A stretch of 49,897 nt of DNA from an uncultured Bryobacteraceae bacterium (GTDB taxonomy: Bacteria; Acidobacteriota; Terriglobia; Bryobacterales; Bryobacteraceae), in the NCBI GenBank assembly GCA_955652915.1, contig CATPCJ010000207.1:1-49897 (forward strand), written 5' to 3'. Every line of letters begins with the position of its first letter. The stretch's first letter is position 1. Position numbers and translations under genes: made by a program. The notes below the pieces were generated by a model that was not told the origin of the DNA, searched no databases, and saw only the letters and a program-made list of their open reading frames with translations. Of this stretch, positions 15,893-24,219 are shown in pieces.

Positions 15893-18540
15893 TGCGCGCC
15901 TTACTGGTTCATCTGCTGCGGCTGTTCCCGGCCGGCTTCCGGCGGACATTCGGCGCGGACATGCTGGCCACCTTCGACGATCGATGGCGGGAGGCCAGAA
16001 GCTGGCGGCTGGCTGCGCGCACTTTCATCGATCTGTTCCGCAGCGCGGTTTTGCTACACCTCGAAGCGCTTCACCGGACGGACGGCGGTAATCAGAACCG
16101 ATCGGGAAAAGGAGATGGTTTGATGATCACGCTCTGGCAGGATTTACGTTTTGCGATTCGCATGCTGCGGCGCGGACCTGTATTCGCGGCGGTTGTCATC
16201 GCCGTGCTCGCCATTGGCATCGGCGCCAACAGCGCGATTTTCAGTCTCCTGGATGCCGCGCTATTTCGCCCTCTTCCATTCGCCCAGCCAGATCAACTGG
16301 TAATGCTTTGGGAGCATCCGCCCACCTACGCTCATAACCGGGTTTCACCGCTCAATTATCTCGACTGGAGCGAACAGAACAATGTGTTCGAGTCGATGGC
16401 CGCGGTGTCCGGCGGTTCGCGCACCCTGGTTACCTCGAACGGCCCCGAACGAATTCCCGGACAATCGGTTAGCGCTTCACTCTTCGACCTATTGGGCATC
16501 AGACCAATCGTGGGGCGCACCTTTACGAAGGAGGACGAACGGATTCGCGCGCGCGCCGTTGTGCTGAGCGAGCGCTTATGGACGTCGCAATTCGGCCGTG
16601 ACCCGCGATTGGTGGGCAGCACGATCACCTTGGATGGAGAACTTTTCACGGTGATTGGAATCGTGCCGTCGCAGTTTCAAATTCTGTCGACGAGCAATCT
16701 GTGGACGATATTCGCTCCCGCACGCAAACCCGAACAGCGGCGCATGCACTATTTGCAAGTGATCGGACGGTTGAAGCGCGGAGTCAATCTGGAGGGAGCC
16801 AAAGCGGGCATGGCCGTGGTGGCCGAAAATATCGCGCGCATTTCGCCGGAGACGAATAAGGACTGGGGGGTTACTATCGAGCCCTTGCGCGACGCGCTCG
16901 CAGACCGGGATGTTCGTGTCACTTCGCTGGTACTGGCCGGCGTGGTTGGTTTTGTCCTGCTGATGGCGTGCGCCAATGTCGCCGGCCTGATGCTTGCAAG
17001 AGGCGCGGGGCGGCGGCGGGAAATCGCGGTGCGCGCGTCGCTGGGCGGAAGCCAAGTCCGTATTTTTCGCCAATTGCTTACGGAGAGCGCTTTGCTCGGC
17101 TTGTTGGGCGGGATCTTGGGAGTGGCGTTGGCGCGGCTGATCCTTCGAGCTGCGCCGTCCTTCCTTCCGCCGGGACTGCTGCCTGTTTCCGTGCACCTTG
17201 AGCTGGACGCGCGAGTGCTGGCCTTTGCCGCGGTGCTAACGTTGGCTACCGGGCTGCTTTTCGGATTTGCCCCGGCATGGCATGCGGCGCGCACTTCGAT
17301 CGCGGATGCTCTCCGGACGGGGGACCGCAACACCACGGCCGGTTCGGTAAACTTCCGTGCCTCGCTCGCGACCGGCGAGATCGCCGTGGCGCTGGTGTTG
17401 GTGACCGGCGCGGGATTGCTGCTGCGCACCCTCGGATCGTTGAACCGTGTCGACGCCGGTTACCACGCCGCCAACGTGCTCACAATGTCCGTTGGCCTGC
17501 CGCTCACGCGTTATCCCACGCCGGCGGACACGCTGCGTTTCTATCAGGCGGTTCAAGCCGAAATCGGGGCGTTGCCGGCAGTGCAAAATGTTTCGCTGAG
17601 CACGAATTTGCCCACCGATGGATGGGACATCGGCCAAGGATTCCAGATCGTGGGACAGCCGCCCCCGGGAGACGCGAATCAGCCGTCCGCGCATTATCAG
17701 ATGGTCAGCGCAAGCTACTTCGCAACGCTCGGCATTCCGCTTCTGCGCGGACGCGCGTTTACGGAGCGCGATACTTTGGCGTCCACACCGGTTTGCATCG
17801 TCAACGAGGAAATGGCGCGCCGCTATTTCAAGGGACAAGAACCCATCGGCGCATTGGTAAGCGTGCAAGCAATGACGGCGGGAGGCCCCAAGCCGGTGGT
17901 GCGGCAAATTGTGGGGGTGAGTCATCAAGTAAAAGTGGAGGGGCTGAGCGAGAAGGAAAATAACCTGGAGATCTATGTCCCCATCGCGCAGAATTCGTGG
18001 TATTGGGCGGCGGTGGCGGTTCGTACCGCGAACGATCCCATGTCGCTTGCGCCGGCGGTGAAGTCCGCCATCGCTCGCGTTGACAAGGATCAGCCGGTGA
18101 CACGGATCCGGACCATGGATGAGGTTGCGGCGGAGTCGATTGCCCAGCCCCGGTTCCGCGCTCAGCTCGTCGCGGCGTTTGCGGCATTGGCTATGCTGCT
18201 GGCATCTGTCGGAGTTTTCGGGGTCCTGGCGTTTTCAGTGGGCCAGCGCACCCGCGAATTCGGAATCCGCATGGCGCTGGGCGCCTCCACCGGCGACGTG
18301 TTGCGGCTGGTTTTGAGAAGCGGATTGAAGATCATCGCCACGGGTCTCGGCATCGGTCTGATGGCAACGCTGGCGCTGACGCAATCGCTGCAATCGGTGC
18401 TGTTCGGAGTAGAGCCGATAGATCCACTAACGTTCGCCGCGGCCGCGGGTACGTTGATTATCGTGGCCATGACGGCCTGCGCGATACCGGCGTTGCGTGC
18501 GGCACGAGTGGATCCGGCGAGCGCGTTGCGGCAGGAGTAG
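15892..18540 (+). CDS. ADOP-family ABC transporter permease with N-terminal extension, PadR-linked
   Basis: 882 aa. The first ~75 residues (MRALLVHLLRLFPAGFRR...) form the cytoplasmic extension typical of PadR-linked ADOPs. The first MacB/FtsX half follows, beginning MITLWQDLRFAIRMLRRGPVF, then the second half, ending PALRAARVDPASALRQE. Each half has the AVLAIGIGANSAIFSLLDAALFRPLP-type first membrane segment or the GIRMALGAS FtsX signature. It is translationally coupled to padR (1-bp overlap). No ATPase is nearby. It probably works with a shared MacB-type ATPase in export or envelope signalling; cargo unknown. It is paralogous to the ADOP at 7694-10141 but clearly diverged. Confidence 0.93.
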   Translation: MRALLVHLLRLFPAGFRRTFGADMLATFDDRWREARSWRLAARTFIDLFRSAVLLHLEALHRTDGGNQNRSGKGDGLMITLWQDLRFAIRMLRRGPVFAAVVIAVLAIGIGANSAIFSLLDAALFRPLPFAQPDQLVMLWEHPPTYAHNRVSPLNYLDWSEQNNVFESMAAVSGGSRTLVTSNGPERIPGQSVSASLFDLLGIRPIVGRTFTKEDERIRARAVVLSERLWTSQFGRDPRLVGSTITLDGELFTVIGIVPSQFQILSTSNLWTIFAPARKPEQRRMHYLQVIGRLKRGVNLEGAKAGMAVVAENIARISPETNKDWGVTIEPLRDALADRDVRVTSLVLAGVVGFVLLMACANVAGLMLARGAGRRREIAVRASLGGSQVRIFRQLLTESALLGLLGGILGVALARLILRAAPSFLPPGLLPVSVHLELDARVLAFAAVLTLATGLLFGFAPAWHAARTSIADALRTGDRNTTAGSVNFRASLATGEIAVALVLVTGAGLLLRTLGSLNRVDAGYHAANVLTMSVGLPLTRYPTPADTLRFYQAVQAEIGALPAVQNVSLSTNLPTDGWDIGQGFQIVGQPPPGDANQPSAHYQMVSASYFATLGIPLLRGRAFTERDTLASTPVCIVNEEMARRYFKGQEPIGALVSVQAMTAGGPKPVVRQIVGVSHQVKVEGLSEKENNLEIYVPIAQNSWYWAAVAVRTANDPMSLAPAVKSAIARVDKDQPVTRIRTMDEVAAESIAQPRFRAQLVAAFAALAMLLASVGVFGVLAFSVGQRTREFGIRMALGASTGDVLRLVLRSGLKIIATGLGIGLMATLALTQSLQSVLFGVEPIDPLTFAAAAGTLIIVAMTACAIPALRAARVDPASALRQE

Positions 18541-18562
18541 CAAGAGGTCATTTGCTCCCTGA

Positions 18563-18577
18563 CCCGGCATAGCCGGG
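18563..18577. other. Short hairpin after the second ADOP gene
   Basis: CCCGGC-ATA-GCCGGG, a perfect 6-bp stem 22 bp past the stop. There is no T-run, so weak as a terminator; it may be another extragenic repeat fragment. Confidence 0.35.
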
Positions 18578-18600
18578 ACTAAACAGGACACTCCGCTTGC

Positions 18601-18707
18601 CGTGGCGCGGCCTCTCAGGCTGCTGCATCGAGATTCGTCTCGATGCTCGGCGAGGGAAGAGCCTCGAGACGAGTCTCGAGGCTGCAGACACGAGTGTCCG
18701 AGCCACG
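18601..18707. repeat. 108-bp multi-hairpin element, copy B
   Basis: Same order and orientation as copy A (10281-10389): closing stem CGTGGCGCGG with CCGAGCCACG, GCCT-CTC-AGGC, GCATCGAGA-TTCG-TCTCGATGC, GCCTCGAGA-CGAG-TCTCGAGGC and GACA-CGAG-TGTC. In the third arm, copy A has an A-T pair where copy B has C-G, with both sides changed, so pairing is conserved although sequence is not. It lies 60 bp downstream of the second ADOP gene. Confidence 0.8.
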
Positions 18708-18743
18708 TGGGTTACGGTAACGGCTCGGTTCGGGGCCTTTTCA

Positions 18744-18994
18744 TCACTCCTGTTTGGTTCCGGCTATGCCCTTGGCGAAGTCGAGCACGGTGAGCACCTG
18801 CTCGCGGGTGATCGTGGGATAAAGTTTGATAAACGCGTCGATCGTTTCGCCGCCTTCCAGAAAGTCTATAAGGCTCTGGACGGGAACGGGGGGCCGCGGA
18901 AGCAAGGCATATCGCTCATGCGTTGGGGGTTCACCCAGAGTGCCTCGTCCAGTCGGCTTTTTTGTTCCGCGGTCACAACCCTAAAGTAAGCCAT
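18744..18994 (-). pseudogene. DUF433-family antitoxin, frameshifted
   Basis: On the minus strand MAYFRVVTAEQKSRLDEALW opens, followed by NPQRMSDMPCFRG. After a one-base shift comes VPVQSLIDFLEGGETIDAFI, then a KLYPTITREQVLTVLDFAKG tail. This is the DUF433 (VapB45-like) antitoxin fold, about 83 aa if intact. The break is a missing base in a run of six G on the plus strand (18888-18893); the original frame meets TAG 8 codons later. DUF433 proteins usually pair with a PIN-type toxin, but no toxin lies in the 200 bp downstream, which hold repeat copy B. Real decay and an assembly error in the homopolymer are both possible. Confidence 0.72.
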
Positions 18995-19097
18995 ATCGAC
19001 AATGGGAGCAAGTCGCGACAAGGGTGGCGCCCCCGGCTCAAGCGCCCGAGAAGCAACAGTGGTGAAATAACAAGACAGGCCGAAAAGAGGAGGCACC

Positions 19098-19594
19098 ATG
19101 ATCTTAAGTTTGCTCACTCTCGTGCATGTCGTTTTGAGCTTGATCGGAACGTGTCAGGCTTCGTCGTTTTGTTCGGGATGCTCTCCGCGAAAAGGCTCGG
19201 CGTCTGGACCAAGGTGTTTCTGGCGACCACCACGGCCACTAGCGTGACGGGGTTCTTCTTTCCCGTTGATCACTTTTTGCCGTCGCATGCAGTCGGCATT
19301 GTGTCGCTGATCGTTTTGGCGCTCGCGATAAGTGCGCACTACCGTGTTTGGCGCAGGACTTACGCGATCGCCGCGGTGATTGCACTCTATCTGAACGTAT
19401 TCGTCTTGATCGCGCAACTTTTCCTGAAAGTGCCGTCGCTCAAGGCGTTAGCTCCGACGCAATCCGATCCGCCATTCCAGATAACGCAGCTCGTCGTTCT
19501 GGTGCTCTTCTTTGTGCTTGGCATTCTCGCGGCGATCAAATTCCCGCGAACCGGCCCGCCGGTCCCAGAGAATTCTCGCACCACTCGCAATTGA
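19098..19594 (+). pseudogene. Small four-helix membrane protein, frameshifted
   Basis: An ATG at 19098 sits 5 nt after an excellent AGGAGG and encodes MILSLLTLVHVVLSLIGT. The rest of the protein continues one frame over from the GTG at 19151: SGFVVLFGMLSAKRLGVWTK, ATTTATSVTGFFFPVDHFLP, then two further hydrophobic segments and a short polar tail. The joined product (about 165 aa) matches a common family of small uncharacterised integral membrane proteins of soil bacteria. A single base is missing at 19149-19151. Without it the good ribosome site and TM1 join the remaining three helices. Whether this is true decay or a sequencing error cannot be told here. Function unknown. Confidence 0.7.
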
Positions 19595-19625
19595 TCCTCA
19601 CGCTCTGAGGGAAAAGGAGATGGGC

Positions 19626-19700
19626 ATGGCTTCGCGGCCTGTCTCACCAAGGTCTTCATACTCGCTGCTGAGACCAAACACCGGCGAGGTGCATCAATGA
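19626..19700 (+). CDS. 24-aa leader ORF coupled to the efflux operon
   Basis: ATG at 19626 follows AAAAGGAGA by 5 nt, a very good ribosome site. The 24-codon frame (MASRPVSPRSSYSLLR..., Ser/Arg rich) ends in a TGA that overlaps the ATG of the membrane fusion protein gene as ATGA. It could be a leader peptide that couples translation to the pump genes or senses ribosome stalling, as known for some resistance operons. There is no homology that I recognise, and it could be chance. The surrounding ~100 bp hold no other gene. Confidence 0.4.
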   Translation: MASRPVSPRSSYSLLRPNTGEVHQ

Positions 19701-21007
19701 AAAGTGCCGCCGCACAAGGGAGATGGATTTTGAAACATAGAATTGTTACCTGGGCAACTATTGGCGCGGCCGTGACCACGCTTCTTATTTCCGCTGGATG
19801 CTCGAAACGCACCCAGGCCGCGGGAACGATAGCGCCGGACGTTGAGGTCATCTCGGTCGAGCAGAAAGACGTTCCAATCTATAGCGAATGGATCGGCACG
19901 CTGGACGGGATGGTAAATGCCGACATCAAAGCGCAAGTTTCGGGCTACCTGCTGAAGCAGAATTACGTGGAAGGTTCCTTCGTGACGAAGGGCCAGGTTC
20001 TTTTCGAAATCGATCCAAAGCCCCTGGAGGCGGTGCTCGAACAGGTTCGAGGGCAGCTTGCGCAGGCGGCCGGGCAAGTGGCGCAGGCCCAGGCGCAACT
20101 CACTCAGACGGAGGCACAGGTCGCCGTCGCCGAAGCGAATCAAGTCCGAACTCAACTCGATGTGGACCGGTATCTGCCGCTCGCCAAACAGCAAGCCATT
20201 ACCCAGCAGGATATGGACAATGCCACGCAGAACAATGTCGCGGCGAAGGCGCAGGTGCAGTCGGCGAAGGCTCAAGTGGAAACGGCCCGGGCTCAGATTC
20301 AAGCCGCCAAAGCTACGGTGCAAGCGGTGACTGCGGCAGTGTCAACAGCGCAACTCAACCTCGGCTTCACTCGGCTTACGTCCCCCATCGATGGCATCGC
20401 GGGTATAGCCCTGCAACAAGTGGGTGCTCTCGTCAGCCCTGCCGGCGGACCTGTGACGACAGTGTCAACGGTCGATCCCGTCAAGGCCAACTTCACCGTA
20501 AGTGAGCGGGAGTATCTGGACTTTCACCGGCGCTACTCCACTCCGGCGAGCGTGGACGCGGAGCGGAAGCAGTTGCGGCTCGATCTGATATTGGCCGATG
20601 GGACGATCTATCCACACCAGGGTAGCTTCTACTTCGCGGATCGTCAGGTGAACCAAGGCACCGGCGCCATTCGCATCGCGGGTCTCTTTCCGAACCCTGG
20701 AAATCTGCTGCGCCCCGGACAGTATGGCCGCGTCCGCACTTCCATCAGAACCAGGGAGGGGGCTCTCCTGATCCCCCAACGCGCCGTAACCGAGTTGCAG
20801 GGCGCCTATCAGGTTGCGGTCGTCGATGGCGAAAACAAAATTAACATTCGGACCGTGAAAACCGCGGAGCGTGTCGGCTCCAAGTGGATTATCGACGAGG
20901 GCCTCCACCCCGGTGAACGCGTGGTTGCCGAGGGAGTGCAGAAGGTGCGTCCCGGCATGCCGGTGAATCCGAAACCGTACGCGCACGCAGAAACGGCGGG
21001 GACGTAA
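19697..21007 (+). CDS. RND efflux periplasmic adaptor (AcrA/MexA-type membrane fusion lipoprotein)
   Basis: 436 aa. A signal sequence ends in a lipobox (LLISAGC), so the mature protein is lipid-anchored in the periplasm. Then come a barrel-sandwich half (GTLDGMVNADIKAQVSGYLL), a long alpha-hairpin coiled coil rich in Gln/Ala heptads (residues ~115-210), the second lipoyl half (LGFTRLTSPIDGIAG) and beta-barrel/membrane-proximal domains. It bridges the pump and outer membrane channel. The ATG at 19697 has GAGG 7 nt upstream and overlaps a 24-codon ORF; a TTG at 19730 with GGGAG upstream is the alternative start. First structural gene of the efflux operon, 5 bp before the pump. Confidence 0.93.
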   Translation: MKSAAAQGRWILKHRIVTWATIGAAVTTLLISAGCSKRTQAAGTIAPDVEVISVEQKDVPIYSEWIGTLDGMVNADIKAQVSGYLLKQNYVEGSFVTKGQVLFEIDPKPLEAVLEQVRGQLAQAAGQVAQAQAQLTQTEAQVAVAEANQVRTQLDVDRYLPLAKQQAITQQDMDNATQNNVAAKAQVQSAKAQVETARAQIQAAKATVQAVTAAVSTAQLNLGFTRLTSPIDGIAGIALQQVGALVSPAGGPVTTVSTVDPVKANFTVSEREYLDFHRRYSTPASVDAERKQLRLDLILADGTIYPHQGSFYFADRQVNQGTGAIRIAGLFPNPGNLLRPGQYGRVRTSIRTREGALLIPQRAVTELQGAYQVAVVDGENKINIRTVKTAERVGSKWIIDEGLHPGERVVAEGVQKVRPGMPVNPKPYAHAETAGT

Positions 21008-21012
21008 ATTCG

Positions 21013-24000
21013 ATGTCCAAGTTTTTTATTAACCGCCCCATCGTGGCGATGGTGATCGCCATCCTGATGGTGATTGTGGGCGCCGTTACCATCGCGGGCC
21101 TGCCTGTCGCCCTGTTTCCTTCCATCGCTCCGCCGGAAGTCCAAGTCACCGCGGTATACACGGGGGCGGACGCCCAGACCGTCGAGCAATCGGTTGCCAC
21201 TCCCATTGAACAGCAGATGAGCGGCGTGGACAACATGAATTACATGTATTCGTTAAATGCCACGGCCAAGGGCGACATGCGATTGATTGTGGATTTCGAC
21301 GTGAAAACGGACCCCAATATCGATCTCATCCTGGCGCAAAGCCGCTCCACCCTGGCTGCATCGCAACTTCCAGCCGAGGTCAATGCGCTGGGGCTCAATG
21401 TGACGAAAACGCTCACCGCGCCACTGATGCTGATCAGCTTGAATTCGCCCAAGGGCACTTACGACGCCCGCTTCCTGGCCAACTACACCTACATCAATCT
21501 CAACGATCAGCTTACCCGCGTGCCGGGCATTGGCAGCGTTCAAGTTTTCGGCGCCGGCCAATACGCGATGCGGCTCTGGGTCAAGCCCGATCAATTAGCC
21601 AAACTCGGCATCACAGTACCTGAGATCGTCACCGCTATCCAGACGCAGAACACAGTGAATCCCGCCGGGCAGGTTGGCAGCGAACCGGCTCCCAAGGGTC
21701 AGGAGTTCACGTATTCAGTCCGGGCACGGGGCCGCCGCACGTCGCCGGAAGAGTTCGAACAGATAGTAGTTCGTGAAACACCCGACGGCGGGATCGTGCG
21801 GGTAAAGGATGTGGCGCGTGTCGAACTGGGATCCCAGGATTACACGGTGATCGGCAGGTTTAACAGCAAGCCCAGCGCCGTGGTCGCGGTGTATCAGTTG
21901 CCCGGCTCCAACGCCGTTCAAGCAGCCGAAGCCGTAAACAAGATGATGGCTGAAGCGAAGAAGCGCTTTCCGCAGGACATGGACTATGCCATTTCTCTTG
22001 ACACCACCAGGGCCGTCACGGAAGGAATCAGGGAGATCATTGTAACGCTGGCGATTGCAATTTTGCTCGTGATCATCGTGGTCTACATCTTTTTGCAGGG
22101 CTGGCGCGCGACGCTGATTCCATTGTTGGCAGTGCCCGTTTCGCTGGTCGGCACTTTCGTTTTCTTCCCGTTATTCGGATTCTCCATCAACACGCTTTCT
22201 CTGTTCGGTCTGGTGCTCGCGATCGGCTTGGTGGTGGACGACGCCATTGTCGTGGTAGAGGCCGTGGAACGTCATATCGAAGACGGCTTAGCTCCGAAGG
22301 CCGCGGCCTTAAAGGCGATGGAGGAGATCTCCGGCCCGGTCATCGGCATCGCGCTGGTTCTCTCCGCCGTATTTATTCCGACAGCTTTTATCCCTGGCAT
22401 CACCGGCCGGCTCTATCAACAATTCGCCGTCACCATCGCTATCTCGGTAATTCTTTCGGCGTTCAACGCGCTCTCGCTCAGCCCCGCTCTGGCCGCGCTG
22501 ATGCTCAAACCCAAGACGGAGAGCCACGGCCTGTTGCGAGGGTTTTTCGATTGGTTCAATCGCGTCTTTGGACGCGCCACCGAAGGTTACATCCGGTTGT
22601 CGGCGACGCTCCTCCGCAAGAGCGCCGTCGCACTGGCCATGCTCGTGGTCTTTGGCGCGGCGGCCGCATTTTTCAGCAACAGACTGCCTTCGAGCTTTCT
22701 GCCGGATGAGGATCAAGGATATTTCTACGTCAATCTCCAACTTCCTAATGCCTCTTCCCTGCAGCGGACCGACGAGGTGGCCAGAAAAGTCGAAAGTATT
22801 CTTGAAAAGACTCCTGGTGTCCAGTCCGCCACCAGCGTCGTAGGATTCAGCTTGCTCAGCCTGGTGCGGACCAGCTACAACGCGTTCTTCTTCGTGACTC
22901 TGAAGGAGTGGAACGATAGAAAGTCCAAGGAGGAACAGTTCCAGGAAATTAAGCAGCGCGTGAACCGGCAACTCAGCCAGCTCCCGGAGGGCATCGCTTT
23001 TGACTTTTCTCCACCGGCCATTCCCGGCGTGGGAACCTCGGGTGGATTCACGTTCGTTCTGGAGGACCGCGCCGGCAAGGATATCCAATTCCTCTCCAGT
23101 AACCTGAACACATTCCTGGCGGCTGCGCGCAAACGTAAAGAGATCGCCGGTTTGAGCACGACCTTTCTACCGAGCGTGCCCCAGCAATTCGTGGATGTCG
23201 ACGAAGACAAAGTGCTCAAGCAGGGCGTGCCCATCAGTGACGTCTACAAAACCATTCAGGCCTTCATGGGCGGGCTCTTCGTGAATTACTTCAATCGCTT
23301 CGGCCGCCAGTGGCAGGTGTATATCGAGGCGGAAGGCGACTATCGCACCAGGGCGGAAAATGTCGGGCAATTCTATGTGCGCAATAGCGCGGGCGAAATG
23401 GTTCCGCTTTCCGCGTTGACGAAATTCGAATCGCGCGCCGGTCCGGAGTTCACCATGCGCTTCAACATGTATCGTGCAGCGCAGCTAAACGGCGCCGCAG
23501 CCGCCGGCTACAGTTCGACACAGGCCATGAAAGCGCTGGAAGAAGTATTCGATCAGACCATGCCGCGCGAGATGGGTTACGACTATGGCGGCATTTCGTT
23601 CCAGGAAAAGAAGGCGCAGGAAGGGGTGCCGCCGGCGGTAATTTTCGGATTCTCGCTGCTGTTCGTTTTTCTGATTCTGGCGGCCCTTTATGAGAGTTGG
23701 TCGCTGCCATTCAGTGTCCTGCTCAGCACGCCGGTAGCGGTCTTTGGCGCCTTCGTCGTCCTTTGGTTGCGCCGCGTTGTGCTGGGCTTTTTCTACCCGT
23801 CCTACATGGTGCAGATCGAAGGCGATGTGTACTCGCAGATTGGTCTGGTGATGCTGATCGGACTGGCCGCTAAAAACGCCATCCTGATTGTCGAGTTCGC
23901 CAAGGACGAATTCGAGAAGGGAAAGGATCTGGTGGAGGCCGCGTTGGAGGGAGCAAGGCTCCGTTTGCGGCCCATTCTGATGACGTCGTTCGCATTTATT

Positions 24001-24216
24001 CTGGGTTGCTTGCCGTTATGGACGGCCACTGGTGCCGGATCGGTGGCACGCCAGATCATGGGCACAACGGTTATTGGAGGCATGCTGGCCGCCAGCATAA
24101 TCGGGATCTTTTTCATTCCGGCGATCTTCTATGTGGTGGAGAAGGTTTCCGGGGCCGGTAAGGAACGTGTGCGTGCCGTCTTGCCGCGGAATCCCGCACC
24201 GGCGGCGGGGGATTGA
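21013..24216 (+). CDS. RND multidrug efflux pump (HAE1/AcrB family)
   Basis: 1067 aa, full length for AcrB-type transporters. It begins MSKFFINRPIVAMVIAILMV, has large periplasmic loops after TM1 and TM7, the proton-relay aspartates in TM4 (AIGLVVDDAIVVVEA), the TM10 lysine (LIGLAAKNAILIVEFAK) and the R-P-I motif near the end (RLRLRPILMTS). It exports hydrophobic or amphiphilic drugs by proton antiport as a trimer in the inner membrane. The gap to the adaptor gene is 5 bp and to the outer-membrane factor 3 bp, so a single transcript is certain in practice. No linked TetR/MarR regulator is present; control might come through the upstream small ORF. Confidence 0.96.
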   Translation: MSKFFINRPIVAMVIAILMVIVGAVTIAGLPVALFPSIAPPEVQVTAVYTGADAQTVEQSVATPIEQQMSGVDNMNYMYSLNATAKGDMRLIVDFDVKTDPNIDLILAQSRSTLAASQLPAEVNALGLNVTKTLTAPLMLISLNSPKGTYDARFLANYTYINLNDQLTRVPGIGSVQVFGAGQYAMRLWVKPDQLAKLGITVPEIVTAIQTQNTVNPAGQVGSEPAPKGQEFTYSVRARGRRTSPEEFEQIVVRETPDGGIVRVKDVARVELGSQDYTVIGRFNSKPSAVVAVYQLPGSNAVQAAEAVNKMMAEAKKRFPQDMDYAISLDTTRAVTEGIREIIVTLAIAILLVIIVVYIFLQGWRATLIPLLAVPVSLVGTFVFFPLFGFSINTLSLFGLVLAIGLVVDDAIVVVEAVERHIEDGLAPKAAALKAMEEISGPVIGIALVLSAVFIPTAFIPGITGRLYQQFAVTIAISVILSAFNALSLSPALAALMLKPKTESHGLLRGFFDWFNRVFGRATEGYIRLSATLLRKSAVALAMLVVFGAAAAFFSNRLPSSFLPDEDQGYFYVNLQLPNASSLQRTDEVARKVESILEKTPGVQSATSVVGFSLLSLVRTSYNAFFFVTLKEWNDRKSKEEQFQEIKQRVNRQLSQLPEGIAFDFSPPAIPGVGTSGGFTFVLEDRAGKDIQFLSSNLNTFLAAARKRKEIAGLSTTFLPSVPQQFVDVDEDKVLKQGVPISDVYKTIQAFMGGLFVNYFNRFGRQWQVYIEAEGDYRTRAENVGQFYVRNSAGEMVPLSALTKFESRAGPEFTMRFNMYRAAQLNGAAAAGYSSTQAMKALEEVFDQTMPREMGYDYGGISFQEKKAQEGVPPAVIFGFSLLFVFLILAALYESWSLPFSVLLSTPVAVFGAFVVLWLRRVVLGFFYPSYMVQIEGDVYSQIGLVMLIGLAAKNAILIVEFAKDEFEKGKDLVEAALEGARLRLRPILMTSFAFILGCLPLWTATGAGSVARQIMGTTVIGGMLAASIIGIFFIPAIFYVVEKVSGAGKERVRAVLPRNPAPAAGD

Positions 24217-24219
24217 CCT

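Noticed and set aside
10281..18707. CRISPR-like repeats
   Set aside because: The repeated elements are single copies thousands of bases apart with internal hairpins, not direct repeats with regular spacers; no cas gene is present.
18597..18989. A 130-codon plus-strand frame over repeat copy B and the DUF433 region
   Set aside because: It runs through the structured repeat and antisense to recognisable DUF433 sequence, with no motif of its own.
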